DNA from: Protonemura montana
Taxonomy: Eukaryota; Arthropoda; Insecta; Plecoptera; Nemouridae
Direction: 5' to 3'
DNA length: 64,000 bases
Assembly (NCBI GenBank): GCA_947568835.1
Contig: OX387609.1
Coordinates: forward strand, 13,509,708 to 13,573,707
Below, one piece after another: positions 33,301 to 45,000 of this stretch (positions within the stretch are counted from its first letter, which is position 1; every line of letters starts with the position of its first letter). The translations under genes and the position numbers were made by a program. The notes beneath the pieces were generated by a model. It saw nothing but the letters and a program-made list of their open reading frames with translations, was not told the DNA's origin and searched no databases.

Positions 33301-36300
33301 GGGAGAGAGGTTGGAGGGATGAAAGTTAAGCAACACTGCGCTGGGTCAGGTATTGGATGGGTGAACATCATACACATGACCAGTTCTGTTCGGGAGAGAG
33401 GTTGGAGGGATGAAAGTTAGGCAACACTGCGCTGGGTCAGGTATTGGATGGGTGACCATCATACACATGATCAGTTCTGTTCGGGAGAGAAGTTGGAGGG
33501 ATGAAAGTTAAGCAACACTGCGCTGGGTCAGGTATTGGATGGGTGATCATCATACACATGACCAGTTCTGTTCGGGAGAGGTTAGAGGGATGAAAGTTAA
33601 GCTACACTGCGCTGGGTCAGGTATATTGGATGGGTGACCATTATACACATGACCAGTTCTGTTCGGGTGAGAGGCTGGAGGGATGAAAGTTAAGCCTCAT
33701 GGAAGACTCACCCTTGTAGATTCCCTTCTTGACGAGAGCTTCTCTCGTCGGCCTCCGCACGAAGAACTTGCGGAGCCGAGCACGTATACGATGTCGATCC
33801 TCCGAGTCTGCCGGCGCCGTCAGGTCCTCAACGCTGCCAGCCACCTCACGGAGTCCAGCGACCCCTTTCACTGCTACCAACACGATGCGTTTAGAAAACA
33901 AAACTTTTCAACCTGGGCTTTTACAAGCATGGTTAAAAAAGAATTCCCAACTTTAGTTAATTAAATTAGTTGTTTTGCTTCTGCCCAGTTTAAAATTTGT
34001 TGAACTTAATGTTAAAGAGAGAGTTAAATAAAGTGCCTTGGCAACAACCAATGGCATGCAGTAAAAGTCAGATGTTTCTGTGAGTTAGAACTTTAAATCA
34101 GAGCTGAAAAATATTGTTATAGCGGGCTAGAGTAGTCTCAATAGAGTAGAGAGGAAGAGTCTTCAGCCATTAGTCTAACATAGATGAAGACCTTCTTTAA
34201 TTCCTTGATCTCGATCTTTGAGCTCAAGATCTATCAAGTTGATCAACAGATCACTGAATTGTGGATACTTTGCATTTCAAAGAATTTAACTTTCGAAAAA
34301 TTTACATAACTTCTCTATTGAAACCCGATAAAAATGCCTCAAGTCAATCTCACCTATAAACCATTTTACACGCAGGGTAAGTGAAGGATAGGCGGAGTGG
34401 TAGGCGGACTAACTCACGTTTCATGGACTTAGATCGCTGGACTTTGGTGCTGGATTTCTTGCCTGCGCTGGGACTTTGCGCTGGGGTTGGCACCGGCTGA
34501 CTCCGAGGCTGGAACAAAGATACATTTAACTTAAAGTCACATATGATAACTAAGTTTTAAGATCTTTGTGTGCTAAGCTTGTGCTTATTGCTATGTCAAT
34601 TGTGTGCAGTCCCATATGATAACCAAGTTTTAAGATCCTTGTGTGCTATGCTTGTGCTTATTGCTATGTCAATTGTGTGCAGTCCCATTTGATAATCAAG
34701 TTTTAAGATCCTTGTGCGCTATGCTTGTGCTTATTGCTATGTCAATTGTGTGCAGTCCCATATGATAACCAAGTTTTAAGATCCTTGTGTGCTATGCTTG
34801 TGCTTATTGCTATGTCAATTGAGTGCAGTCCCATATGATAACCAAGTTTTAAGGTCCTTGTGTGCTATGCTTGTGCTTATTGCTATGTCAATTGTGTGCA
34901 GTCCCATATTCTAACCAAGTTTTAAGATCCTTGTGTGCTATGCTTGTGCTTATTGCTATGTCAATTGTGTGCAGTCCCATATGATGACCAAGTTTTAAGA
35001 TCCTTGTGTGCTATGCTTGTGCTTATTGCTATGTCAATTGTGTGCAGTCCCATATGATAACCAAGTTTCAAGATACTTGTGTGCTATGCACGTTGTGTTA
35101 ATTGTGTGCAGTCCCATATGATAACCAAGTTTTAAAATCCTTGTGTGCTATGCTTGTGCTTATTGCTATGTCAATTGTGTGCAGTCCCATATTCTAACCA
35201 AGTTTTAAGATCCTTGTGTGCTATGCTTGTGCTTATTGCTATGTCAATTGTGTGCAGTCCCATATGATGACCAAGTTTTAAGATCCTTGTGTGCTATGCT
35301 TGTGCTTATTGCTATGTCAATTGTGTGCAGTCCCATATGATAACCAAGTTTCAAGATACTTGTGTCCTATGCTTGTGCTTATTGCTGTGTACTATCAAGT
35401 ACGTACCAGCATTTGTATGACCGTACGAAGGTCGTACTCCCAGCATTCAGCCGCGTGCTGTGAATCGCACTGAAGCAGAACGGCGCAGACGTCCAGCGCG
35501 GCACTGACGGACAGCGCGTGCTTGCGACTTGACGCGGCGCGATCGCATCGCGTCACCGTCGCGCCAGACAACGCGACGCAGAGCTCGGGGGTGGTGGTCG
35601 CTGCGGCCGGCCCGGAGAGCTGCAAGCACCAGCGACGTTAGCGTTTGCCATAGAGAGACTTTGAAGCCAAGGCCGCCATCTTGAGAGTACCTGGTTTTGA
35701 GCCAGTGATCTTTCAAGAGTTTCCATCAGATGTTTTTGGGGATTTTTATGTTTTTTGAGTTTGGTTTGTACTTACGAGGGCGTGCGCTTGTTTCTGGTCG
35801 GGGAAGAAAAGCAGGAAAAGCTCGGTGAGGACCACGTAGGCTGAACCCCAAGCCTTGCGGACCTTGCGACCTTGGTCCAGGACCCTGGCACGCTGCAGCA
35901 AGCCTTCACGAACCACTCGCTGTGAAACAAACAAGCTCAGTTATTGTATTTATTGCATGGATTTGCAACAAATCTAGGATTTTCACTTTAACATTAGCGC
36001 TGTGTCTCTGACTAAACCTGTAAACCCAATGACAGGACTTTTAAAATTAGCGCTGTGACTCTGACTAAACCTGTAAACCCAATGGCAGGACGTTTAACAT
36101 TAGCTCTGTGACTCTGACTAAACCTGTAAACCTAATGGCAGGACGTTTAACATTAGTGCTGTGACTCTGACTAAACCTGTAAACCCAATGACAGGATGTT
36201 TAACATTAGCGCTGTGACTCTGACTAAACCTGTAAACCCAGTGACAGGACGTTTAACATTAGCGCTGTGACTCTGACTAAACCTGTAAACCTAATGGCAG

Positions 36301-39300
36301 GATGTTTAGCATTAGCGCTGTGACTCTGACTAAACCTGTAAACCCAGTGACAGGACGTTTAACATTAGCGCTGTGACTCTGACTAAACCTGTAAACCTAA
36401 TGGCAGGACGTTTAGCATTAGCGCTGTGACTCTGACTAAACCTGTAAACCCAGTGACAGGACGTTTAACATTAGCGCTGTGACTCTGACTAAACCTGTAA
36501 ACCTAATGGCAGGACGTTTAGCATTAGCGCTGTGACTCTGAATAAACCTGTAAACCTAATGGCAGAACAATTGTCCAGCCGGAATGAGTTCCTTACACCT
36601 CATCCTGATGGGATTAACTTGATGTAGCTTTGTACAGAATGGAACCTTGACTTAAAGGACAAACATTGAACTCACCATCGTGTTGTTGTCGAAGAGTTGC
36701 GGCCAGATCGGTGGCGAGCCGCTCGTAGACCTGTCTTCTGGGAAGCTGCAAGAAAACAAACGTTAAGCTCGTAAAGCAACTCAATTTTTGTCCTGGTGAA
36801 GATGGAAAGAAGAAGAGAAGACGAAGAAGAAAGGAAAAGAGATTTTAGATCGTGAGGTGAGCTTGTCGATTGTTTCACTTGTTGATTGTTGCACTTGTCT
36901 TTGTTAAATAACTTCTCAAACTTGACAAAATATCTAAATTCTTAGCCATCTTGATTAGTTTAAAATTGTATACCAATTTTCAGGGAATATTCCTGAAGCA
37001 AGTGACTTACCTAACGTATTAAACTATTGGTACATACATTTTCGTTGTGCTTTTTGTTATTTTGTCTAAATCCACCCGCGACAGGTGGAGATTGGGGTTC
37101 GAGTCCACGTTTGGACATCAATTTTTGAGAGGTTATTAGTGTTCCTAATAATAAAATAGCCCGCGTTTGCAATTTAAATCTGATTCCACTCGTTGAAAGC
37201 TCACCTTGTGTTCGGTAAAATCATAGACATGGTCTTCCCGGCACGATTGCTGGCTCCTCCCCCTGCCCTCCTCTCAGCCAATAGGAGGCTTGCAATGCTG
37301 GCCATGCTGGGCTTGGAGCCAATCACAACCTTCTCCTTCTTGCCAACCTCTTTAATCTCTCTCAGACTTTCTTTTCTGCTCTCCTTTGCGTTCTCTTTCG
37401 ACGCGTCTCTCTCCTTCGCGGTTGCCTTTTTAACTTCCTTTTCTTTCCTCTCTCTTAGGCTGTCTTTTCTGCTATCTTTGTCTTTGGTGACTTCTTTGTA
37501 GCTGTCTTTTCTCTCCTTTGTATTCTCCTTTACGCTGTCATTTCTTCCAATCGCGATCGTGGCCCGTTGGGGCTTCGCCGGGGGGGAGGGCGGAGTCAGA
37601 GAGGGCGGTGTCAGTGATGGCAACGCCCACGACGAGCTTGGCGAGTTTTCCTCGAAGAAGTAGACACGCCCCTCTGCGTCGTTCGAAGAGAACCACTGGA
37701 AACAACGGACGGTGACGTGGTGAAAAGAAACAGTTGAAAAAAGGCATCACGGTATTTCATATTTTATTCTATTGTTTAGTTTTCAATGAATTTTATTTTC
37801 TATTAAAACAAACACCATTAGCCTTAAGAAAAACTTTTTGAACTGGGTTTAGAATGCTAAGTGAAGAACAACTAAATTTCCCAACGTTTCGTAACATTTA
37901 CTAGTTACTTCTTCAGAGGTTTGAGCAGTCCTGACAATTTTCCAATGATTGTAAGTGGTTCTCTTGTTATTGGAAGAAGTAACTAGTGTATGTTACGAAA
38001 CGCCGGGAAATTTAGTAGCCCTTTACTTAGCATTCAAAACCCAGTTCAAATAGTTTTTCTTAAAAGATAAATCAAGTAGACTCGAGTCTACAAACCATTA
38101 GCCTATCAGTGGTTTGGTTTGAAATATTTCAAAATGTCTCATTTTTATCCTTTAAAACGTTTCCAACATTAAGGTCCGAATCCATCAACATCAAAGCCTG
38201 ACATCAGATAAGTTAACGCTCTGTCGATGAAACTTTGCTTGATGTAAGCTCTCGTTAGCAGCCTTGCCAGACTCACCTTGTCTCCTGTAGCCGGATGCAG
38301 GAAGCACGGCAGCCCGGAGTCGGTGTCCACGGACTGGGTCCAGCCGGAGGGAACAGGAAGACACTGTCCCGCCTCCACCTCTACCTCCACGCACTCCGTC
38401 ACGTTCTTGTAAACTTGCTGGACCTACAATCAGGACAAGGACTTAGTAGATGAAATTATTTAATAAAACGCATCTCACGTTAAATTGGAGTTACTCGAGA
38501 TTGAATGATTGTGACGTGGTATAGCGTCACTAGAATCAGAGTGACTGTGAGTATTCACAGCCTCAAGGTTCTACTCCTTGGAGAACTGTCATTCTCATCA
38601 AATACACTAAAATCATCTCAAAAGCCAGTGTCCAAGTTGCTCAACGGGTTAGAGCAACACTAGGTGGAGATCGGGGATCGAGTCCACGTTTGGGCATCAA
38701 TTTTTGAGACGCTTATAGTGTTCATAATAATAAAAAAAGACAAGGACTTGGTTTAAACCCCGGTGACAGAGGAAGACACTGCCCTGCTTCCACCTCCTCA
38801 CACTGTGTCACGTTCTTGCAAAGCTTGTCAACTCACCGTGGAAGGCAATGGGCACAGATACAGACTGACTGGCAAGCGACATCGACGGTATGGGTGAGGG
38901 GGGGGGGGGCGATTGCCTGCTTGGGGAGCGACCCCTGGCAGGAAGTGACCAATTGACACCCGCGTTGGCATCAAGGGGACTTCGATGCTAGGGTCACAGC
39001 ATGGAACCCCAGGAGGGAGCCAATGTTGTCACACAACAATGTAAAATGTACTGTAAATAGCATTTTTTTTTGCTAACTATACAACTTCAAAACAAACACG
39101 TGTGGGCTTCATGCCACGTCATAAGTTGGCTGCATGCACAAGATGGCTGCATGCACAAGATGGCTGCATGCACAAGATGGCGGCCAGCACAAGATGGCTG
39201 CGAAATGACTCTACTACCGCGACAACAATGGAGGATGCTGCTAGGTGGACCGTCGTGCCGAGTTCCAAGTAAAACCAGCACATTTAGAAACACACGTGTG

Positions 39301-42046
39301 TCTGTTTCTAACTGTCAGCGTTTGTTAGCCACGTCATCAAAAGAACAAAAAGTTTTGTTTGTACGCTTTTCGCCAACTTGTGTGGGAGATATGACCTTCA
39401 AAGTTGGGCTACTTTAGCGGTCTGCAAGTGCACAGTTCCGTATTATAGCCGATATCTCAAGAACTATTCAAGTTACCGACCTGCGGTTTTCAGCTTTGGA
39501 AAGAGCATTAAAATTTGAGTCGGAAACAGTAACACAATTCAGAAAAAACCCCAACAAATTGTAAAAAACACTTTTTACAACTATGTTTTTTGGAACGACA
39601 ATAGCAAAAATTCCTGTGATCAAAAACAGTCCGAAATTTTGGGGAACATTGCCAATCGATGTTTATTGGCAGTAGCTAAATTTGATTGTTGGCATTCGAC
39701 AGGTTCACAAGAAAAAAAAAGCACTGTTCGTTAATGCGATAAAATGCACAGTTTTTACGGACAATTGACACTTTGCAAGCGTATAACTACGCACTTTGAA
39801 GAAATTATAACCTGAAATTTCAGGAAGAGTTGCTCTTGTCTCTAACATTGCTGGTGCAACATTTAACTGTTGGTACTTCACACTTTTTCAATAAAAAAAA
39901 CATCTTGCTTCTGTGAAAAATATGCATCCCACGTGCCCCCTCCCTCCCCCCCCCCCCCCCCCTTCCCCTTGTTCCATGCACTCACCCTAGTAGCCCGCGT
40001 CAGCGACGTCTTCGATCGCCTCGGCTCCAAGACGGCGTCTTCCGACGTGTTGCTGCCACTGCGACTGCGCCCCTCGAACACGCTGACCAACTCATCCAGC
40101 GAGGAACGCGAACCAGACGACGCCGAACAACGCTGGTTGCCAGGCAACCCGTGGCCTTCATTCAGCCCGATACGAGGCACAATGATGGTATGTGTAGACT
40201 CGTCCCTATGCCCCACGTTCGGCGCCATTCTTGAGTCTTGCCCCACGTTGGGCGCCGTTTTTGACTCGTGCCCCACGTTGGGCGCCATTCTCGAGTCTTG
40301 CCCCACGTTCGGCGCCGGCGGAGAAACTTTGGACTGATCTCCGCCATCTTCTTTGTCCTGCACTTTGCCACTCAGCGTGGCTTCACGAAGCAGCCCCCAT
40401 CGAGATGGCTTCTTTGGTTGCGCCACTGGCAACGCCACTGGCAGCGCCACTGGCAGCGTCACTGGCAGCGCCACTGGCAGCGTCACTGGCAATGCCAAGA
40501 GGTCGTCAGCGGAACGATGGAACGCAGGGTTACGGAATCCCAGCGCAGCTCGTGGGGCGGCGACAGGTGGTTCTGGTGGCCGCATGCGCGCGAGCTCCTT
40601 GCTGCTCTTGAAGCTGCGCGAGTGAGTAAGTCGTTGCTTGATGTCTAGAAACATCTCCTCAGGAGGCGGGGCCTCGGGGGCGGGGCCGAACTGGATCTGC
40701 TGCGCCAGACGTTCCAGACTCTCGGAGAGCTGCGTTATCTTGGGACCGCGACGTGAAGGTCGTGGGACCTCGGGGCTGATGGACACCCGAGCGTAGCTGC
40801 CCTTGCGTGGTCTGGCCACGACTTCGGGAGACCTTGGGTGGGCAGTGCTTCCTATTGGCACTGACTCTACTTCTTCTGTGCTTCGTGACCGGTTCCTGAA
40901 AGATACCTCGGTGGTTGATGAGTGGTTGGCGGTGTCCCGTGTTAGGTTAGGTCCTCCTTTACCGAACTGACGATCCAACGAAGCGATCTCCGGCTTCCTT
41001 CTGACGACGTCCGCTGTCAGGGGGAAGGGATCGTCTCTCTCAAACACTTCCGGTGATCCTGGTAGGCTAAGACTAGCTCTGGAGGATAAATCTCTTGCTC
41101 CTGATAGGCTAGAAGTGCCCTTCAATACCAAACCGATTGCTGCTAATTGGACGGCTCCTTCATTTACACAAAGCTCGGTTATCCGCGGTCCTGAAGTTTC
41201 CTCTCCGTCGGCTCGATCTAGTTTCGCTCTGAACTCCGAGAGTCCTGATTCTCCGCCGCCGATCCGCTCGAGGTGGACAGAAACACGAGACCGTGGCGAA
41301 GTCACGCCCGCACTTTCACTCGAAACACTCGAAACACTCGAAACACTCGAAACATTCGGCCGCACACGCACAGTGGCACTCGATACGTTCTTGTTGCTAG
41401 GCTCACATTCTCGCGCACTCGACCTGCGATTGTTCACTTCGACCGTCGTCGTCGCATCGTTCGCCTCGAATACCTTGACGCTGGCGTGGACGCCGTTCCC
41501 GTTGCCCGTCGGAAGGTCGCCCGTTCGGAGGTTAGGTTCGTCGACGTTGCCGTTGATGTCGTTGACGCAGGCGAGGTGCACGGACACCCGGTTGTAGCGC
41601 GGTTGAGTTTCGATGCGAGGCTTGACCTGTTGCTTCCACTTGGCACAGTCATCTGGTGACACGGCCGCTCTGGCAATCTTATCTCTGTCTCGAGATAAGA
41701 CGGCTCGGGAGTTGTTATCAGTTTCCACATCGTAGTCGGGTTCCGGTTCTGGCTGGGGGTGCCGGCGAGTCAGTTCGAGGAGCAGCTCTTCGACGGCCCA
41801 CGACTTGCGCCGGTCGCTGAGGATTCGCTGGCCGTCGTCGGCGGCTTCCACGTACTGTGCCGGGACGAAGAAGGGACGCTCGCGCGACGAACGTATCACT
41901 TGCCACCAGTCCGCGTTGGTTTTCGCTATTAGGAAAAGTTTCTCGCCTTCGCTGATTGTTATTGTCCGGTCGTCTTTCGTCTGATACTCAAAGTCGTAGA
42001 GCACCCGGAGGTCCTCCACTCGCTGGTCTTTGCAGTCCGAAGACAT
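30397..42046 (-). CDS. Rho GTPase-activating protein, SH3-WW-PH-RhoGAP (ARHGAP12/15/27 type; complete, 12 exons, ~1321 aa)
   Basis: It stimulates GTP hydrolysis by Rho/Rac-type GTPases at membranes or junctions. Exons (minus): 42046-39986, 38423-38277, 37695-37205, 36745-36676, 35919-35776, 35619-35407, 34508-34418, 33870-33712, 32877-32726, 32052-31893, 31061-30956, 30568-30397; phases agree throughout. Residues about 10-67: SH3 (VLYDFEYQ ... NADWWQV ... VPAQYVEA). About 705-765: WW region (SGWTQ ... GRVYFFEENSPSSSWALP). About 924-1042: PH domain split over exons 5-6 (REGLLQRARV ... ECWEYDLRTVI). About 1126-1315: RhoGAP with arginine-finger motif DGLYRVSGNL, ALKLFFRELKQPLIP and ANVAIVFGPTLM. 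The 687-residue first exon has in-frame repeats (VSS; LPVALPV; APNVGQDS). Start: ATG at 42044-42046, directly before the SH3. It is longer than the human relatives because of the first exon. The exact orthologue among ARHGAP12/15/27 cannot be fixed without a tree. Confidence 0.93.
30674..30885. repeat. 70-bp tandem repeat x3, RhoGAP intron 11
   Basis: The unit includes GACCTAGAGCGGTCATTTGG, TGGTGCTACCATGGTGCTAC and GGTGGTATTATATAACC. The third copy is truncated. Confidence 0.9.
31085..31880. repeat. 50-bp minisatellite, about 16 copies, fills RhoGAP intron 10
   Basis: The unit includes GCCATGTCTTGAGCTGGAC, AACAGCATGGACTGCAAG and CTTTGTTTGGCAA. The 50-bp period is not a multiple of three and no unit frame has a stop on the minus strand, so open frames of 115-313 codons appear in each. 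They are intronic. On the minus strand each unit contains GCTTGCAG and TTGTCCAG, which look like splice acceptors. Confidence 0.97.
32110..32640 (+). mobile_element. LINE (non-LTR retrotransposon) 3' fragment
   Basis: An open frame (32154-32390, continuing in other frames) reads like the C-terminal end of a LINE ORF2 protein: DMDWENLGERRNRSRVIAIF, then a Tyr-Leu and a hydrophobic RLLNNLPGSAVIPLAKSS segment. This is the usual W..L..RR..R tail after the reverse transcriptase. It ends in an AAATA-repeat tail at about 32580-32610. The 5' end is truncated. It sits in RhoGAP intron 9. Clade uncertain (CR1/jockey-like). Confidence 0.65.
32888..33695 (+). repeat. ~90-bp tandem array of the 5S-like SINE head, about 9 copies, fills RhoGAP intron 8
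   Basis: Same unit as at 11140-11604 (GTTAAGCAACACTGCGCTGG, GTATTGGATGGGTGACCATC, CATGACCAGTTCTGTT). The leftmost four units share the variants ACGGCGC and AAACATG, the right ones ACTGCGC and ACACATG; this shows stepwise expansion of sub-blocks. Confidence 0.93.
34537..35390. repeat. 73-bp minisatellite, about 11.5 copies, fills RhoGAP intron 6
   Basis: Same unit and same strand as 9016-9622. A two-unit block with the variants CATATTCTAACC and GATGACC is repeated, indicating higher-order duplication. It ends about 18 nt from the donor of exon 6. Confidence 0.97.
35990..36565. repeat. ~53-bp minisatellite, about 11 copies, RhoGAP intron 4
   Basis: The unit includes TTAGCGCTGTGACTCTGAC and TAAACCTGTAAACCCAATG. 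Two unit types (CCCAGTGACAGG and CCTAATGGCAGG) alternate regularly in the middle, giving a 106-bp higher-order repeat. Single copies flank the 34-bp array at 577-1326. Confidence 0.95.
36565..36655. repeat. Dispersed ~85-bp repeat, second copy
   Basis: It matches 15995-16095 (GAATGAGTTCCTTACACCTC ... GGAACCTTGACTTAAAG). Confidence 0.6.
37065..37170 (+). mobile_element. tRNA-derived SINE, 3' part
   Basis: A perfect B box GGTTCGAGTCC at 37097-37107, preceded by CGACAGGTGGAGATTGGG and followed by the family tail CAATTTTTGAGAGGTTATTA. It lies in RhoGAP intron 3. Confidence 0.75.
37814..38104 (+). mobile_element. Foldback element, TTAAGAAAAAC family, with 11-bp target duplication
   Basis: The element is 37825-38093 and the direct repeat ACCATTAGCCT is at 37814-37824 and 38094-38104. 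Two inverted arms of about 100 bp enclose a centre around TTGAGCAGTCCTGAC. It lies in RhoGAP intron 2. Confidence 0.8.
38460..38740 (+). mobile_element. Composite tRNA-derived SINE
   Basis: Same body and order as 22590-22960 (TAGCGTCACTAGAATCAGAG, then GTTGCTCAACGGGTTAGAGC as A box, GGGGATCGAGTCC as B box, then CAATTTTTGAGACG). It has one tRNA-like unit. It lies in RhoGAP intron 1. Confidence 0.8.
39122..39196. repeat. ~17-bp tandem repeat GCACAAGATGGCTGCAT, about 4.5 copies
   Basis: Short direct repeats in RhoGAP intron 1. Confidence 0.9.
40205..40500 (-). repeat. In-frame coding repeats in RhoGAP exon 1
   Basis: Two repeat sets are read in frame on the minus strand: four APNVG(Q/H)(D/E)S(R/K)-type units at 40205-40315 and six Leu-Pro-Val-Ala/Thr units (18-bp or shorter spacing) at 40420-40495. 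Copies are near identical at the DNA level. Confidence 0.85.
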
Positions 42047-45000
42047 TTTCAATATCTTAACTGAAGCTCATCTGTGCAAATAAGAACGCAGTTACAGAGA
42101 TTGCATTTGCGGCGAGATAACGCGAGATTGTTTGTTAGTAAATATCACCATCCAACTGTCAGATTCAAATTGAAAATCAGCCTACAGAAGAAAACTGACA
42201 TTTTCTCTTATCTAGGAGCAAACAAATTGAATGCTGCTGTAATCCATCAGCATGTAGGTGCTAAATAGAATGAAACAATGAGGATTATGTGAAAAAAATG
42301 AAAGCTAATAACACTTTTAAATAACATCTAATTAACGTAAAAACTTTCCATTGAAAGTAACTGTAAAATCCAAAAACATTTGCTAACCTAACCTCCTTTT
42401 GATTGCAACAGTCAGGCGTTTTGACGTAAGCCACCGACGTTTCTCACACAGAATTAGCGAAGCAATTAACATAGCAATTAGCACACGTAATGTTTAGAAG
42501 ATTATTCACTAGAAACGCTGTGCAAAGAACAACAACCCGAGAGATAGGCGCTGGCCTTGGTTTATCTTGAGCAAGACCTTGCACAATATCGAAAGCAACG
42601 AGGGTTGTTCGGCGAAATACAGGGATGGTAATCAGAGATATGATCAATTTGATTGATAAACCTTACCTTTATCCATATTCCTTTCGCGCACAGAACGGGG
42701 AATCGCAGAGAAACTCGATGATGACGGAGCCGTCGCACCATTAAACTAGTCACCAGACATCAACTAATCTACCAGCTGAGCGATTCTGTTTCACTTCCTA
42801 GGTAGACTCCGCCTCCACTGACGTAGCTGCGGCAATAAAATGCGTCTTGTTCCTTGTCCGGCTCACCGACAATCCGCATCGTGTCTCTCACTCCAACTCG
42901 AGCTCGGCGGGACGAGCTCACGAGCACCGAATCACCGAAATGCACTCGGGCAGAGCACTCGGGCAACAAGACTCGATCGAAAGGATGCTAGTTTATACCT
43001 GCGTTCGATCGAATTGTGTGACGTCAGATACGGTGTGTTCCAGCGACATCGATGACCTGGTTTCTGCACGGGTCGCTGCCCTTTGATAGTCAATCGAGAT
43101 CGAACCGAAGTCTTCCCACGACGGCGACCGAGAGCTCCAGGAATAAACACCGTTCAAGCGGCAATAACAGTGCCTTGTTGATCTTGACTTTTGTTTTTTC
43201 TTTACCGTACATCTGACTTCGTTCACGTTCCTACCAAGCCAAATTTAAAACGTCGTCCCTTACATTGCAGCGTTACGTTCATGTTGTTTAACTTTTGCCT
43301 GTAGTTGGGACTTGGGCATGATAAGCCACCAAAGAAAATGCAGGCTACAAGGTAAAAATGATATCTTGGTGTAAGGCAGGCGAGCTACGCTACACAGCAA
43401 ATATCCCGTTTGACGATGTCTATCTATAGATAAAGTCACGAGGGTCTACGACAATACATCAATGGCGTGCTGTGCTTGCTGTGCTCATCTCGGGTCACCA
43501 AGCTTCAACGGGCGAGCGCAGCAAAGTGAAGACAAAAGATCGCTCAAATGTTGTTTAAGACGTTACACCGGCAGACAGAATCCTCGACCTGGATCCCCGC
43601 GTATGCGTATCGCCGACAACAAAATCTCACAATCCGTTCGCAGCTTGTCTGGAAAACTGGTAAACAATGCAAACGGTTTAATCGTGGAACTAAGATAAGG
43701 TTACATCGATTCTCTTGAGATCGCCTGAGTTAAGCAACAATGTGTCGAGGTAGGTGTTTGTTTGGGTGACCCACGCTATGCCAGATGTTCGTGTTCGCGT
43801 TCACACTTAAATGCCTGCTAGGCAAGGCGATGTTCTCATCACAAGCTAGTGAGTCTCTATAAAACAACGAGTTTCTGTAATCAGAAACTACAATCAGTTT
43901 TACCATCTCCTGTAGGGATTAAAAATCATATTTGCGAGACTTTGTAAGCAGTTTTTTTGACAAATTCTCGACTGCGGTCGTGTTTTGGATGGGTGACCAG
44001 AAAGACAATTGAACTCTAAGGGATTCGGTTGCTCTCTACGCCCGGCCAGACCACGCAATTTCGGAACTAGGCAAGGTTCATTAAAATCCAACACGCGTAG
44101 GTATCTACGAATAACAGCTGTTTCCATCACTTCACCATTATTTAGGAAGTAGCGACATTGCTGAACGTCATCAAATGTTTGGTAGATCTAAACTAACATA
44201 TCTAACATCTCTAACCTCTGCTGTTCGTGCTAACTTAACATTAAGAGAATGGTTCTGAGTTCTTTGACACTAGCGGTCCTGGCAGTAATCACATCGGAGA
44301 TAACAAGATTTGTTATCTCCGATCTTCCAGATGCAGCGAGCAAAATCAGTTGAAGTTATTGTTGTCATCATAGACAAGCAACAATCAGCATGCAGGTAAC
44401 GCGAGTGTTGCACCTAAATCTGTTCGTTGGCAGTCTGGTGGTATATGAGTATACGTACCTAGCATTAGTAATAAATTTAGTCACTTCAATCGGGTCACAC
44501 AAAACTCTACTTAAATGACACTCGACCAGTATTAAAGTTTTATACCACGGAAATCAATAAAAATTCCAATTTAACGATAACCCAGTTAAAAACAAAGGAG
44601 AGTCACGCTGAGTTTCCGCGAGGATTAAACTCATGGCGTGTTATCAGGTTATATATATATATTCAATTATTGGCCCAGAATAGCGATTTAGCAGCTGCAA
44701 TATCGGCCATATGAGGGCTGGCATTACGTAGGTACTTTGTACCATTTAGTTCATAGGTACAAATTCAAACACAAATTATGGCATAGTTTATGGTTTTTAG
44801 CCTCATCGTCTTCTCTAGCACTAAAAGCACTAAAAGTTGACAAGACGACAAATTTCAAATGCAAATTGATTACATTCGACTGTTTTTCATTTCAATCGAG
44901 TATGTATGTACTACCCACTGGTACTACCTACTTCTCCTATCTTGCAGTAGCTATCTTTGGTATCACCTGTGTTACGGGGAAGAGATGGGTGATAAGACCC

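Noticed and set aside
11140-33695. Functional 5S rRNA gene clusters
   Set aside because: Units hold only the internal promoter part of 5S, and the second half is unrelated; they equal a SINE head, so they are not rRNA genes.
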